Positions 32,763 through 39,901 of a stretch of DNA of 39,901 nucleotides are shown here, piece by piece. This stretch comes from Youngiibacter fragilis 232.1 (GTDB lineage Bacteria > Bacillota > Clostridia > Clostridiales > Clostridiaceae): assembly GCF_000495435.3 (NCBI RefSeq), contig NZ_AXUN02000220.1:1-39901 (forward strand), given 5' to 3'. The stretch's first letter is position 1, and each line of letters begins with the position of its first letter. The position numbers were made by a program, and so were the translations under genes. A model generated the notes under the pieces. That model made no database searches. It worked only from the letters and a program-made list of their open reading frames with translations, and was not told where the DNA came from.

Positions 32763-33494
32763 TCAGTTTGAAGCAATATTTCCAGCCTTAACTCCGGCAT
32801 AGAGATCTTCTTCAGAAGCGACCAGCATAAGAAGAGTCCATGCAGGTACATATGTGGCTACTACCACGATCTCCCTCCACAGAATGAAAACCTTGAAATC
32901 GGGATGGTACAGGGCCAGAGCCACGAACAGGTCACTGAAGAAAATCATGCATCCTGCAATCGCGATCAGCCAAGCAGCCTTTCTTGAGAAATGGCCCCTG
33001 AATAATGTGGATACCATTGTCATACCGAAGATGCAGAGTATTGTTCCCAATACAATGCCTGCAGGATACATGAATCCTTCTGCATACTGCTGAAGTGACA
33101 GGAACAAGAAAGCGAAAATCACAAAGAAGGGTGCATTTGTGATCAGTTCTGTCCTGCCTATTCTGAAGTTCCTGCTGAATGTGAGTATGAGGCACAGGTA
33201 CGCTCCGATGAATCCAATCATCCCAAAAAGCTGACTATTGAGAATATCCTTGTCGTATGTGTTCACGAATATGAAGTAGTAGTCTGAAATTACAGTAAAC
33301 GCGAAGGCAAGTGCAATCAGCTTCTGTTCCAGGTACCTCTTCCTGATTGCCAAAACCGTTATGAACATACTGACCCTTACTGCGAATGTGATATAAAGTG
33401 CCGGATTACTATCCTGATACCTGATGTCAAAAAGAATGATAACCAGTGTCAAAGTCAAATACACAGCAAGAAGTATTCTTTCGCTATTTTTCAA
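32763..33494 (-). CDS. YhhN-like membrane protein (lysoplasmalogenase family)
   Basis: The 243 residues form about eight hydrophobic helices. Polar motifs inside the membrane (FTVISDYYFIFVNTYD and MIFFSDLFVALALYH) are typical of the YhhN/TMEM86 family, whose vertebrate members hydrolyse lysoplasmalogens. Plasmalogens are common in anaerobic clostridia, so the activity would fit, but it is inferred. The start is TTG at 33494, 8 bases after GGAGG; no in-frame ATG is near. It appears monocistronic. Confidence 0.75.
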   Translation of the reverse strand: MKNSERILLAVYLTLTLVIILFDIRYQDSNPALYITFAVRVSMFITVLAIRKRYLEQKLIALAFAFTVISDYYFIFVNTYDKDILNSQLFGMIGFIGAYLCLILTFSRNFRIGRTELITNAPFFVIFAFLFLSLQQYAEGFMYPAGIVLGTILCIFGMTMVSTLFRGHFSRKAAWLIAIAGCMIFFSDLFVALALYHPDFKVFILWREIVVVATYVPAWTLLMLVASEEDLYAGVKAGNIASN

Positions 33495-33934
33495 CTAGAC
33501 CGCCTCCTGATACAACAAGCCTGACTGTAGTTTGAATTAGCCAAACCCACTCTCCACATCACTTGTAGTTACTTCAAGTATACTCCACATCAGATTTTCA
33601 CACACCTAATTAAACGAATTTTCTGTTATTTCTATCCTTCGATCAATAACGGAAACCTTTCTTCGGATTGGGTCAACAATCATAAATCAGTCCACACAAC
33701 CAAATATATCCCAGCCTGGAGCAGGTATGAGATGCTGCCGTGTATTAGTTTACCGATAATTAACTGAAAATCCATAATTTGTGACCAGCATTTTGTATAT
33801 GATATGCTTTAATAAGGTTAGCAGGGTATATGAAGATGTTATTGCGACTTAGGTAGGCACTCTCTTTAACATTAGAGGTTAGATTCCTTGCTTTGTTATC
33901 AAGAGATTTCGGATCAGGATTGGAGGTAGATTCA
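33495..33934. other. Non-coding gap, 440 bases
   Basis: An AT-rich intergenic stretch between two genes that diverge from it. No credible reading frame or repeat is seen. A weak promoter for the downstream EFR1 gene may lie at TTGTGA (33779-33784) and TATGCT (33803-33808), 18 bases apart, giving a leader of about 120 bases. Confidence 0.4.
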
Positions 33935-34783
33935 ATGAAATGCCTCATCATCTACTATTCACTTACCAATTCAACAGCATTGATTGCTGAAAATGTCGCT
34001 GAAGGAATAAGAACTTCCGGTTCCGATGCGGTGATCTGCAACATCAAGGATGAAGCCCCTCCAGAACTGGATTCTTTTGACATGCTTGGGATCGGTACTC
34101 CGGTTTATGGTTTCAACGTCCCTATAAACGTGCTTGAATGCATTGAGGGTCTTTCGAACAAGAGGAACATACCGTCATTTGCTTTCCTTACTTATGGAAC
34201 CTATGCCTGGAATGCAGGAGAATTGCTTAAAAAGGCGATGATAACGTCTGGTTTTAAACCAAATGGCTGGTTCTTTAGCCATGGTGCAGATTATTTCCTC
34301 GGATACCTAAAAAAAGGATGCTTTGCCTCACCAAATCACCCGACAGAGGAAGAGAAAGAAGCTGCAAGGAGATTCGGACATGATATGGTGACAGCTGGGA
34401 CCGGCTGGCCCGAGTCAATTCAACCCCCGCCAGTCATATATCGGATAGAGCAGATATTTCTTGGCAGGCGACCTATAAGGCTATATTTCCAGAAGAAATT
34501 CAAGCTGAATAAGGACAAGTGCATCAGGTGCGGAATATGTATGAAGGGCTGCCCTTCAAAAAATATCAGTCTGAATCCGGAGGGCTTCCCTGTTTGGGGA
34601 AGAAATTGCATAATGTGCCTCTCATGCGAACTTCATTGTCCGAAAGAAGCTATTGTTTCACCAATAAGCTGGCCTGTCATGAATCTGATAATGAAATATA
34701 ACGTGTCCCATATCCTGAAGGATCCTGATATCGAGAAGTTAAAAGTCACCCTCCACAACGGGAAGATTGAAACCTACAAATGA
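33935..34783 (+). CDS. EFR1-type flavodoxin-ferredoxin fusion protein
   Basis: The 282 residues begin with a flavodoxin-like FMN domain (about 1-165, phosphate loop YYSLTNSTALIAEN, later GIGTPVYGFNVP and YGTYAWNAG). A 2x[4Fe-4S] ferredoxin domain follows: CIRCGICMKGC (Cys196, 199, 202, 206) and CIMCLSCELHC (Cys225, 228, 231, 235). It should carry low-potential electrons within the cytoplasm. Its partners are unknown. ATG 33935 has GGAGG 8 bases upstream; the open frame extends to 33893 but without a site. It is apparently monocistronic. Confidence 0.9.
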   Translation: MKCLIIYYSLTNSTALIAENVAEGIRTSGSDAVICNIKDEAPPELDSFDMLGIGTPVYGFNVPINVLECIEGLSNKRNIPSFAFLTYGTYAWNAGELLKKAMITSGFKPNGWFFSHGADYFLGYLKKGCFASPNHPTEEEKEAARRFGHDMVTAGTGWPESIQPPPVIYRIEQIFLGRRPIRLYFQKKFKLNKDKCIRCGICMKGCPSKNISLNPEGFPVWGRNCIMCLSCELHCPKEAIVSPISWPVMNLIMKYNVSHILKDPDIEKLKVTLHNGKIETYK

Positions 34784-35080
34784 TAGGAAATCCAAAATCT
34801 TGCTGCATAAACTCGTGAGATTCAATCCGTAGTTCCATTCTGTTTATTGTATGTTAGATTCAAGAGATCGTCACAAAGCAGGCTGATGTTTTAGATTGCT
34901 GATCTCTGCTCTGTTGGCGCTTCCTGAGCACTTGTCAGTGATTAAGAAGATACAGATACAGATCTCATGCCGGTCTACATCACCATAACTGCTCCGCGTA
35001 TTATTCTGGTGAGGCTGCTCATAGACATGCATGCTGCACTCATGATTAATGAAGATAAACAAAAGGATGTGACCAGCACG

Positions 35081-35900
35081 ATGTTCAACAAGAAAATCAT
35101 ATTCCAGGATATAGACGGAACACTGGTGCCTGAAAACTTTGAACAGAAAGTACCTGAGTCGGCTCTCGACGCAATCAGGCAAGCCCAGTCAAATGGACAT
35201 AAGGTATACATGTGCTCGGGCAGAAGCAAATGCCAGATTTTCGATTTCTTATGGGATATCGGACTCGATAGATTCATAGGGGGGAACGGAAGCTATATCG
35301 AAGAAAATGGAGAGGTTCTATTTCATAAGGTCATATCCAGGGAAGACTGCAGCAAGGCTGTAGATTGGATGAGAAGCCGAAACCTTGAGTTCTATGAAGA
35401 GTCTAACAACTGACTGTTCGCAAGTGGGCTTTTCCTTGACAAAGCAGCGGCGTTTGTCGGAGGAAGGAAGGAGATTATTCTCAAGGTGATTCCTGGACTT
35501 GTTTTTGGTGGTGACTTGTACAGGGATGACCTAAACAAGATAAGCTTCATACTGAATAGCCATGATGACTATGAGTCTCCCAGGTCTGCATTCCCGGACC
35601 TCCATGTAGGAATATGGGGAATGGGAGGGATCCCTGAGTTATGCGGAGAGTTCGGTCAAAAAGGTATCAGCAAGGCTACAGCTATTGATATGGTCATGAA
35701 CCTTCATGGTATCGGGAAAGAGGCAACAATAGCCTTCGGTAACGATGAAAGCGACGCTTCAATGCTCGAATACTGCGGAACCGGTGTAGCCATGGGGGAA
35801 CGCCAAATCAACACTCAAGGAGCTTGCTGACTATGTCACTTCAGACGCTATTGATGATGGCATAAGGAATGCTTTCAGACATCTTGGCTTGATAGTATAA
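35081..35900 (+). pseudogene. Broken Cof-type HAD phosphatase
   Basis: The reading frame begins MFNKKIIFQDIDGTLVPEN, with the HAD motif I DIDGT, and continues with MCSGRSKCQIFDFL (motif II region) and FIGGNGSYIEENGEV. An in-frame TGA at 35411-35413 interrupts what is normally NNGLF, consistent with a GGA to TGA change. The same frame resumes LFASGLFLDKAAAF and carries KATAIDMVM and IAFGNDESDASMLEYCG (motifs III and IV). A second lesion, one extra G in the run at 35794-35798, shifts the frame; the true C terminus (KSTLKELADYVTSDAIDDG) ends at 35900. The intact form would have about 270 residues. Two independent lesions make decay more likely than error. The ribosome-binding site is weak. Confidence 0.85.
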
Positions 35901-35946
35901 CCATCTGTCAAAAGGTATTTGGATATTATTGGTGTAACAAAATGAT

Positions 35947-35990
35947 AAAAAGATGGGAGCTTACACGCATCAGTCAAGCTCCCATCTTTT
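35947..35990. terminator. Bidirectional terminator-like hairpin
   Basis: AAAAGATGGGAGCTT (35948-35962) and AAGCTCCCATCTTTT (35976-35990) form a perfect 15-bp stem with a 13-base loop. Both strands end in T-rich sequence. It follows the broken HAD gene on the plus strand. Confidence 0.8.
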
Positions 35991-36160
35991 AGTCAATTCT
36001 ATAAGTTTTTTGCCTGGATCTGTCAGTTTACAGACATCAAGCATATCGTTTCTAAGTAAAAATTCAGTGGTCTTATACTACATTAATTTCAGGGCAAACC
36101 AGATGACTAAAATAGTCTGCTCTCCCTTTATCCATCACCTTTAAGTCTGCGGTATTTCTT
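35970..36160 (-). pseudogene. Possible decayed gene remnant
   Basis: On the minus strand two protein-like stretches lie in different frames. One reads KVMDKGRADYFSHLVCPEI and stops near 36073. The other reads YKTTEFLLRNDMLDVCKLTD and ends TKRWELD at 35970. A single-base change near 36080 would join them. The second part resembles the C terminus of a winged-helix or similar protein, but no family is recognised. It overlaps the hairpin at 35947-35990, which would be the terminator of the lost gene. Confidence 0.25.
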
Positions 36161-36190
36161 AATACACATACAACCAGAAACCGGAATTCC

Positions 36191-36214
36191 AATAAAATGA
36201 CAGCATACTGTCAT
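36191..36214 (-). terminator. Rho-independent terminator of the MazG-DUF2075 operon
   Basis: On the minus strand ATGACAG (36214-36208) and CTGTCAT (36203-36197) form a 7-bp stem with a 4-base loop, followed by TTTTATT. It lies about 100 bases after the helicase stop. The remaining bases of the 35901-36316 gap hold no other clear feature. Confidence 0.75.
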
Positions 36215-36316
36215 CAGTCCGCCAAACCGGGTAAAATAACATATGAAACAAGAGGCAGAGCTTTGCTTCTCATGTCTTAGCACGAATATGACCAATTTAG
36301 TATCTTATACTCTTCA

Positions 36317-38209
36317 TTATTCATTCCCCATTGGATATGAGCGGTTTTTCGATTCTCTAGTTATCCTTGATTCCAGGTAATCTTTAAGATAGCTATCGCG
36401 GCAATATACGTAGCATCCTTTCATACCTCGGGATAGAAGGACCCTGTAAATGTTCTTAATGAGTCTTGTCAGTTCCAATGGATTTTCTTTCAAGCCCTTC
36501 TTACCGGTAGTATCCTTGTAATCAAGGTAGCTTCCATAGATTTCATTAGTCATGGGATTGAATCTCAGGTCATTGCCAATGATTATGCCTACATAATCGA
36601 ATTCGAGCCCCTGGGAGGTGTGGATGCACCCTATCTGGTCCTGCTTGTCGTCATCAGATGCCCATGTGTACTGGCTGCTTCTGCTATTCCATGGCATTCT
36701 GAAATCATGTTCCTCAATAATAACATCTTCGATTTCTGAGTTTGGATTTCCATCCTTTGCACTTGTCCACTCCCAGGCATAACCTGCAATGATTCTCGAT
36801 TTGAATCCTAAAGAGTTCTTTTCCCTGACCTTATCTACAAGGTCATGTGGATTGTCTACAAGTTCAAATTCAAATGTACCTTCATCCCATCCGTCAAAAT
36901 TCCCTGTATCCCTGATTCCGAGCGTATGGTCGATCCAGTTCATGAACCCATCTGCACCTGAACACCTGAACTGGGCTTCAAGCTCAACATATACGACTTC
37001 AGAACCCCTTGCCTCTGCAACCTCTCGGATCCTGTCAACCGTACCTTCGTCGTCCGGACGTATCCTCTGGTTGTCGTCGATAAAGAATACATTCACTCTC
37101 GAAGCCTTGATTACATCATCAACCTGACTGATGCCCTTGTACATGTATGTTCCTTTTTTCTTTAACCTATGGGCTTCATCCACAATCATCGCATCAAACT
37201 CATCATCAAGCGCATTCCAAAAGGAACCTGATCCTGAAAAAAGTGCTGCGATCCTCTTCTTTGAATACTTTCTGCTTCCTGAAAGCATGCTTATAATGGT
37301 CTCCTTGAAGGATGCATTTGGTGCTATGAACTTTGGATTCAATCCATGTTTCAGAAGCTGTACCAGTGCATTCATCGCTACTACCGATTTCCCTGTTCCC
37401 GGGCCACCATTTACTATAATGGTTGTCTTCTGCTTTGAGTCAAGGGCATACTCCATGATATTCGATAGTGCCACCTTCTGTTCATCCAGCAGAGTATAGA
37501 CCTCATTACCATCAAACATTTCAGAAACGTATTCAACGAATTTTTTGGATGGCCTTATTTTCCCATTCTCGATCTGGTAGAGTATATGTTTACCATTGCC
37601 ATTACCGACGTATTTCTTTATGAATGCTTCCAGCCGATTGATATCCTGGGAGAAGAACACGGGCGAGTCTATGATGATCTCTGAATACTGAGGAAGCGTA
37701 AGTGGTTCCGGATGTTTTGAAATATAGTTGTGGAGATAGGCACAGCTATAAGGCTGGATGTTCTTCGTGTATACAGCTTCGTTCATGTCCGCAAGATACT
37801 TTTTATAGGAGTAGGCCTGATATGATGGGTGGGAAACCTCGCGGATACCGCCACCTACGTATGCTGTCACTATGTCTTCCTTCCTGGTTGCATCAGCCTT
37901 TTCCCACTGCTTTAGTTCTACGATCACAAAATTTGCATTTCCCTCTGTATCATGACCTGATACTATGAAGTCTATCCTTTTGCTTGTAGATGGTATGTTA
38001 TATTCAATCAGCACCCCGCAGTCTCCGGGGACATTAGATTTCCTAAGGGCAGTCTCCATGAATTTCAACGAGTTGTTCCAGGATTTACGCTCATTGTCAT
38101 TCACTTTTCGGCCGTATTTCTCTGTGTATTCCTTAACTATATCAGGAACTATCCTGTTATTGTCCACGGCATTTCTGAACCCTTCAACATCATTCTTGTA
38201 AATTATCAT
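36317..38209 (-). CDS. DUF2075 nuclease-helicase protein
   Basis: The 630 residues begin with an N-terminal domain carrying a PD-(D/E)xK-like nuclease core, RIDFIVSG with Asp80 and VIVELK with Glu98 and Lys100. A superfamily 1-like DUF2075 ATPase follows, with Walker A GGPGTGKS at about 268-275, DEAH at 344-347, a FIDDNQRI motif III-like segment, an arginine region QFRCSG, and HTSQGLEFDYVGIIIG plus YRVLLSRGMKG near the end. It probably cuts or unwinds nucleic acid using ATP. It starts 4 bases after the MazG-like stop, so the two are translationally coupled. Such pairs occur in variable, defence-rich regions, so an anti-phage role is plausible but unproven. Confidence 0.88.
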   Translation of the reverse strand: MIIYKNDVEGFRNAVDNNRIVPDIVKEYTEKYGRKVNDNERKSWNNSLKFMETALRKSNVPGDCGVLIEYNIPSTSKRIDFIVSGHDTEGNANFVIVELKQWEKADATRKEDIVTAYVGGGIREVSHPSYQAYSYKKYLADMNEAVYTKNIQPYSCAYLHNYISKHPEPLTLPQYSEIIIDSPVFFSQDINRLEAFIKKYVGNGNGKHILYQIENGKIRPSKKFVEYVSEMFDGNEVYTLLDEQKVALSNIMEYALDSKQKTTIIVNGGPGTGKSVVAMNALVQLLKHGLNPKFIAPNASFKETIISMLSGSRKYSKKRIAALFSGSGSFWNALDDEFDAMIVDEAHRLKKKGTYMYKGISQVDDVIKASRVNVFFIDDNQRIRPDDEGTVDRIREVAEARGSEVVYVELEAQFRCSGADGFMNWIDHTLGIRDTGNFDGWDEGTFEFELVDNPHDLVDKVREKNSLGFKSRIIAGYAWEWTSAKDGNPNSEIEDVIIEEHDFRMPWNSRSSQYTWASDDDKQDQIGCIHTSQGLEFDYVGIIIGNDLRFNPMTNEIYGSYLDYKDTTGKKGLKENPLELTRLIKNIYRVLLSRGMKGCYVYCRDSYLKDYLESRITRESKNRSYPMGNE

Positions 38210-38213
38210 CAGA

Positions 38214-38549
38214 TCACCTTAGCTCCGTATATTTTTTGCTGTTTCCGTAAGCTTTTTCCACCTCATACTTTTCTGAATTCTTCCTCAGCTTATCCATGAC
38301 AATCTCATCAACATCGAGACCTAATCTATCGGACATAAGCATGCTGTATATCATGACATCTGCAAGCTCTTCCTTGATCTTATCCAATTTATCGGCTGCA
38401 TCAGTATCCTGTCCTGACCACTGGAATACTTCAAGAAGCTCTGCTGCTTCAATTGATATAGATATGGCAAGATCCTTCGGATTATGGAATTGTCTCCAGT
38501 TCCTCTCGTCACGAAACCTAACCACTGCCTTCATCGTCTCATTATCCAT
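38214..38549 (-). CDS. MazG-like nucleotide pyrophosphohydrolase
   Basis: This 111-residue all-alpha NTP pyrophosphatase is of the MazG/dCTPase type. The metal-binding helices carry EAAELLE (34-40) and EELADV (60-65), the usual ExxE...ExxD arrangement. Members hydrolyse (d)NTPs or house-cleaning substrates to monophosphates and pyrophosphate. ATG 38549 has GGGGG 5 bases upstream; an in-frame ATG at 38561 lacks one. It is the first gene of a two-gene operon with the DUF2075 nuclease-helicase and has its own extended -10 promoter. Lowering nucleotide pools during infection would fit the pairing, but this is inference. Confidence 0.9.
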   Translation of the reverse strand: MDNETMKAVVRFRDERNWRQFHNPKDLAISISIEAAELLEVFQWSGQDTDAADKLDKIKEELADVMIYSMLMSDRLGLDVDEIVMDKLRKNSEKYEVEKAYGNSKKYTELR

Positions 38550-38976
38550 GATTACCCCCATAAAAATATCTATAAACTATCACATAAAAACTAACTTAAT
38601 TATATCATAAGGACAAAATAATAGATTAATCAAAAAATTTCTGCATTCAAAAACACATGTGAATCCGCTTCAATGGGTAAGAAGTTCCCGTTGCCATTTG
38701 GGATAAGACAGTTTGGTTATTCATAGAACAACATATCGACTCTTCACAAGCATCAAGCAACCTCGGTGCAGCAGCAAACATCCATTATACCTATCGTCAG
38801 GTAACATCAGCTTAGAAATGTGCAAATACAAGAAGGCCAGCTTATCCCCAAGTCAGCCCGCCTTCAGTCTGTATGTCACTATCCATGTTGATACCTGTAT
38901 GGACCTGCAATTTCCAGCCAGTCAGAATAGATTGATATGGCTGTCGCTTAAATGGTGCCCTTCATCAGCAGGATTC
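38550..38976. other. Non-coding gap, 427 bases
   Basis: This gap between the MazG-like gene and the LacI-family gene holds the MazG promoter at its left end. The rest has no supported gene. A plus-strand open frame across it is cysteine- and serine-rich, lacks a ribosome-binding site and looks like noise. Confidence 0.5.
38599..38607 (-). promoter_or_regulatory. Extended -10 promoter of the MazG-DUF2075 operon
   Basis: On the minus strand TGATATAAT (38607-38599) is a perfect extended -10 (TGnTATAAT). No -35 is evident, which extended -10 promoters can lack. It lies 50 bases before the ATG. Confidence 0.6.
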
Positions 38977-39901
38977 CTAAGTGCTCTCCCTTTCCACTAA
39001 GTGTGCATTGAAAGTCAGATGCTGCGCGCTGGGCTTCTTGTCCGATGGGGCTTCAATGTCCTCGATGATCATCTTGGCAACCTTCTCCCCCATTTCATGT
39101 GCAGGTATTTCCAGTGCAGTCATTGTTGTTTCGAGCATGCTTCCAACAGTATGGCCTGTCAGGCTCATAAGCCTGATATCATCAGGAACTCTCAGTGCCT
39201 TTTCCTTAATTGCCCTCATGGCTCCGATTCCCTGGATATCAACTGAAACCATTATTGCATCAAGGTTCTCGTTGTTCTCAAGAAGCTTCTTGGCGCAATT
39301 ATAGCCATATTCGAATGTATTGGAAGGTTCAAGTGAAGTGTTGTAGTTCTCTTTCAGGTTCAGCTCCCTGATTGCTGCCTTGTACCCCTTATACCTGTCC
39401 CTGTAAGGAGCCAGATGAGTATTCCCGTTTATCAGTCCGATTTCCCTGCACCCTTTTCGGGCTAAAAACTTTGTGCCTTCATAGCCACATGCCTCATAGT
39501 TTGCAATCACGCTGCTTATCGAGGGCTCTTGATGCCTGACAATCTGTGCCACTGCAATCCCACTCGCCTTTATTTCCTGGAGCAGCCTTAGATTCCGGCC
39601 TGTTCCTGCAATGATTATCCCATCGACAAAACCGTTCCTTAATCTGCTCAGGCTTTCCTTCTCAATTTCAGGGTCATCCTCAGTATTGCAGATCAGCGTT
39701 GCATAGTTGTACTTCCTTGCTTCCTTTTCAATTCCCTGCATGATTTCCGAGAAAATCGCCATATGAAGCCTCGGCAGCACGACACCTATTGTATGTCTTT
39801 TCCCTTTCTTGAGCCCCTGAGCAAGGACATTAGGCTGATAGCTGAGCTCCTTCACTGCTGCAAAGATTCTCTCCCTTGTTTCAGGATGAACGTAAGCAGT
39901 A
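38977..39901 (-). CDS. LacI-family transcriptional regulator (N terminus beyond window)
   Basis: The frame stays open to the right edge. The first visible residues are AYVHPETRERIFAAVKELSY followed by QPNVLAQGLKKG, the end of a LacI-type HTH and hinge helix. A periplasmic-binding-like effector domain starts at TIGVVLPRLHMAIFSEIMQG and contains NGFVDGIIIAGTG and GLINGNTHLAPYRDR. The HTH recognition helix lies mostly outside the window, so the gene is partial at its 5' end. An apparent internal start at 39855 (GTG) is not the true start. The regulator probably controls sugar or sugar-acid genes outside the window; the effector is unknown. Confidence 0.9.
   Translation of the reverse strand, partial: TAYVHPETRERIFAAVKELSYQPNVLAQGLKKGKRHTIGVVLPRLHMAIFSEIMQGIEKEARKYNYATLICNTEDDPEIEKESLSRLRNGFVDGIIIAGTGRNLRLLQEIKASGIAVAQIVRHQEPSISSVIANYEACGYEGTKFLARKGCREIGLINGNTHLAPYRDRYKGYKAAIRELNLKENYNTSLEPSNTFEYGYNCAKKLLENNENLDAIMVSVDIQGIGAMRAIKEKALRVPDDIRLMSLTGHTVGSMLETTMTALEIPAHEMGEKVAKMIIEDIEAPSDKKPSAQHLTFNAHLVEREST

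Noticed and set aside
33760-33951. Short minus-strand frame upstream of the EFR1 gene
   Set aside because: No ribosome-binding site, no recognisable motif, and it overlaps the EFR1 start region.
34871-35182. Minus-strand open frame of about 100 residues over the HAD gene start
   Set aside because: It overlaps the clear HAD motif I region on the other strand, has low-complexity cysteine and histidine content, and has no ribosome-binding site.
38713-39000. Plus-strand frame of 95 residues between the MazG-like and LacI genes
   Set aside because: It has a cysteine- and serine-rich random-like composition, no ribosome-binding site, and overlaps the end of the LacI gene.
1-39901. CRISPR arrays, tRNA or rRNA genes, insertion sequences, prophage genes
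   Set aside because: No regularly spaced repeats, no tRNA-like cloverleaf or rRNA sequence noticed, and no transposase or phage-type proteins among the reading frames.

Overview
The window looks like a chromosome segment of an anaerobic Gram-positive bacterium of the Clostridia (Bacillota). The evidence is a glmS ribozyme in front of glmS, strong GGAGG ribosome-binding sites with several GTG and TTG starts, a DUF3867-type clostridial protein, an EtfAB-linked lactate/2-hydroxyacid dehydrogenase operon, a DUF1667-type glycerol-3-phosphate dehydrogenase cluster and an EFR1-type flavodoxin-ferredoxin. Species cannot be named from the sequence alone. Most genes are on the minus strand and tightly packed.

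Layout. 1-2145: glmS with its ribozyme leader and terminator. 8886 down to 2165 (minus): a dense run of two GlpA-like FAD oxidoreductases, an NAD(P)/FAD oxidoreductase, DUF1667, biotin ligase, DUF3867 and proC. 12767 down to 8984 (minus): an acetyltransferase-like protein, oligoendopeptidase F and an MscS channel. 12.9-17.3 kb (minus): a cytochrome b5-like lipoprotein, a Gfo/Idh/MocA oxidoreductase with a GntP transporter, and a GT4 glycosyltransferase. 23.1 down to 17.4 kb (minus): an ArAE-type exporter, a PAS-sigma54 activator, and the CitMHS transporter-AtuA-AtuA-like operon it probably controls. That operon has a well-matched -24/-12 promoter and three TTCCA-N6-TGGAA palindromes upstream.

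23.2-28.4 kb (plus): a GyrI-like protein, then etfB-etfA-ykvI-ldh, an electron-bifurcating 2-hydroxyacid dehydrogenase operon that includes a YkvI-family membrane protein. 28.4-33.5 kb (minus): a MecA-like penicillin-binding protein that has lost its SxxK catalytic residues, a frameshifted membrane protein, a small glycine-rich membrane protein, an Ldh2-type dehydrogenase and a YhhN-like membrane protein. 33.9-35.9 kb (plus): an EFR1 flavodoxin-ferredoxin and a broken Cof-type HAD phosphatase. 38.6 down to 36.2 kb (minus): a self-contained MazG-like pyrophosphohydrolase plus DUF2075 nuclease-helicase pair with its own promoter and terminator, the best candidate for a defence-type module. The right edge cuts a LacI-family regulator.

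The most useful leads are the sigma54-controlled AtuA/CitMHS catabolic cluster of unknown substrate, the catalytically dead PBP, the YkvI protein embedded in the Etf-lactate dehydrogenase operon, and the MazG-DUF2075 pair.
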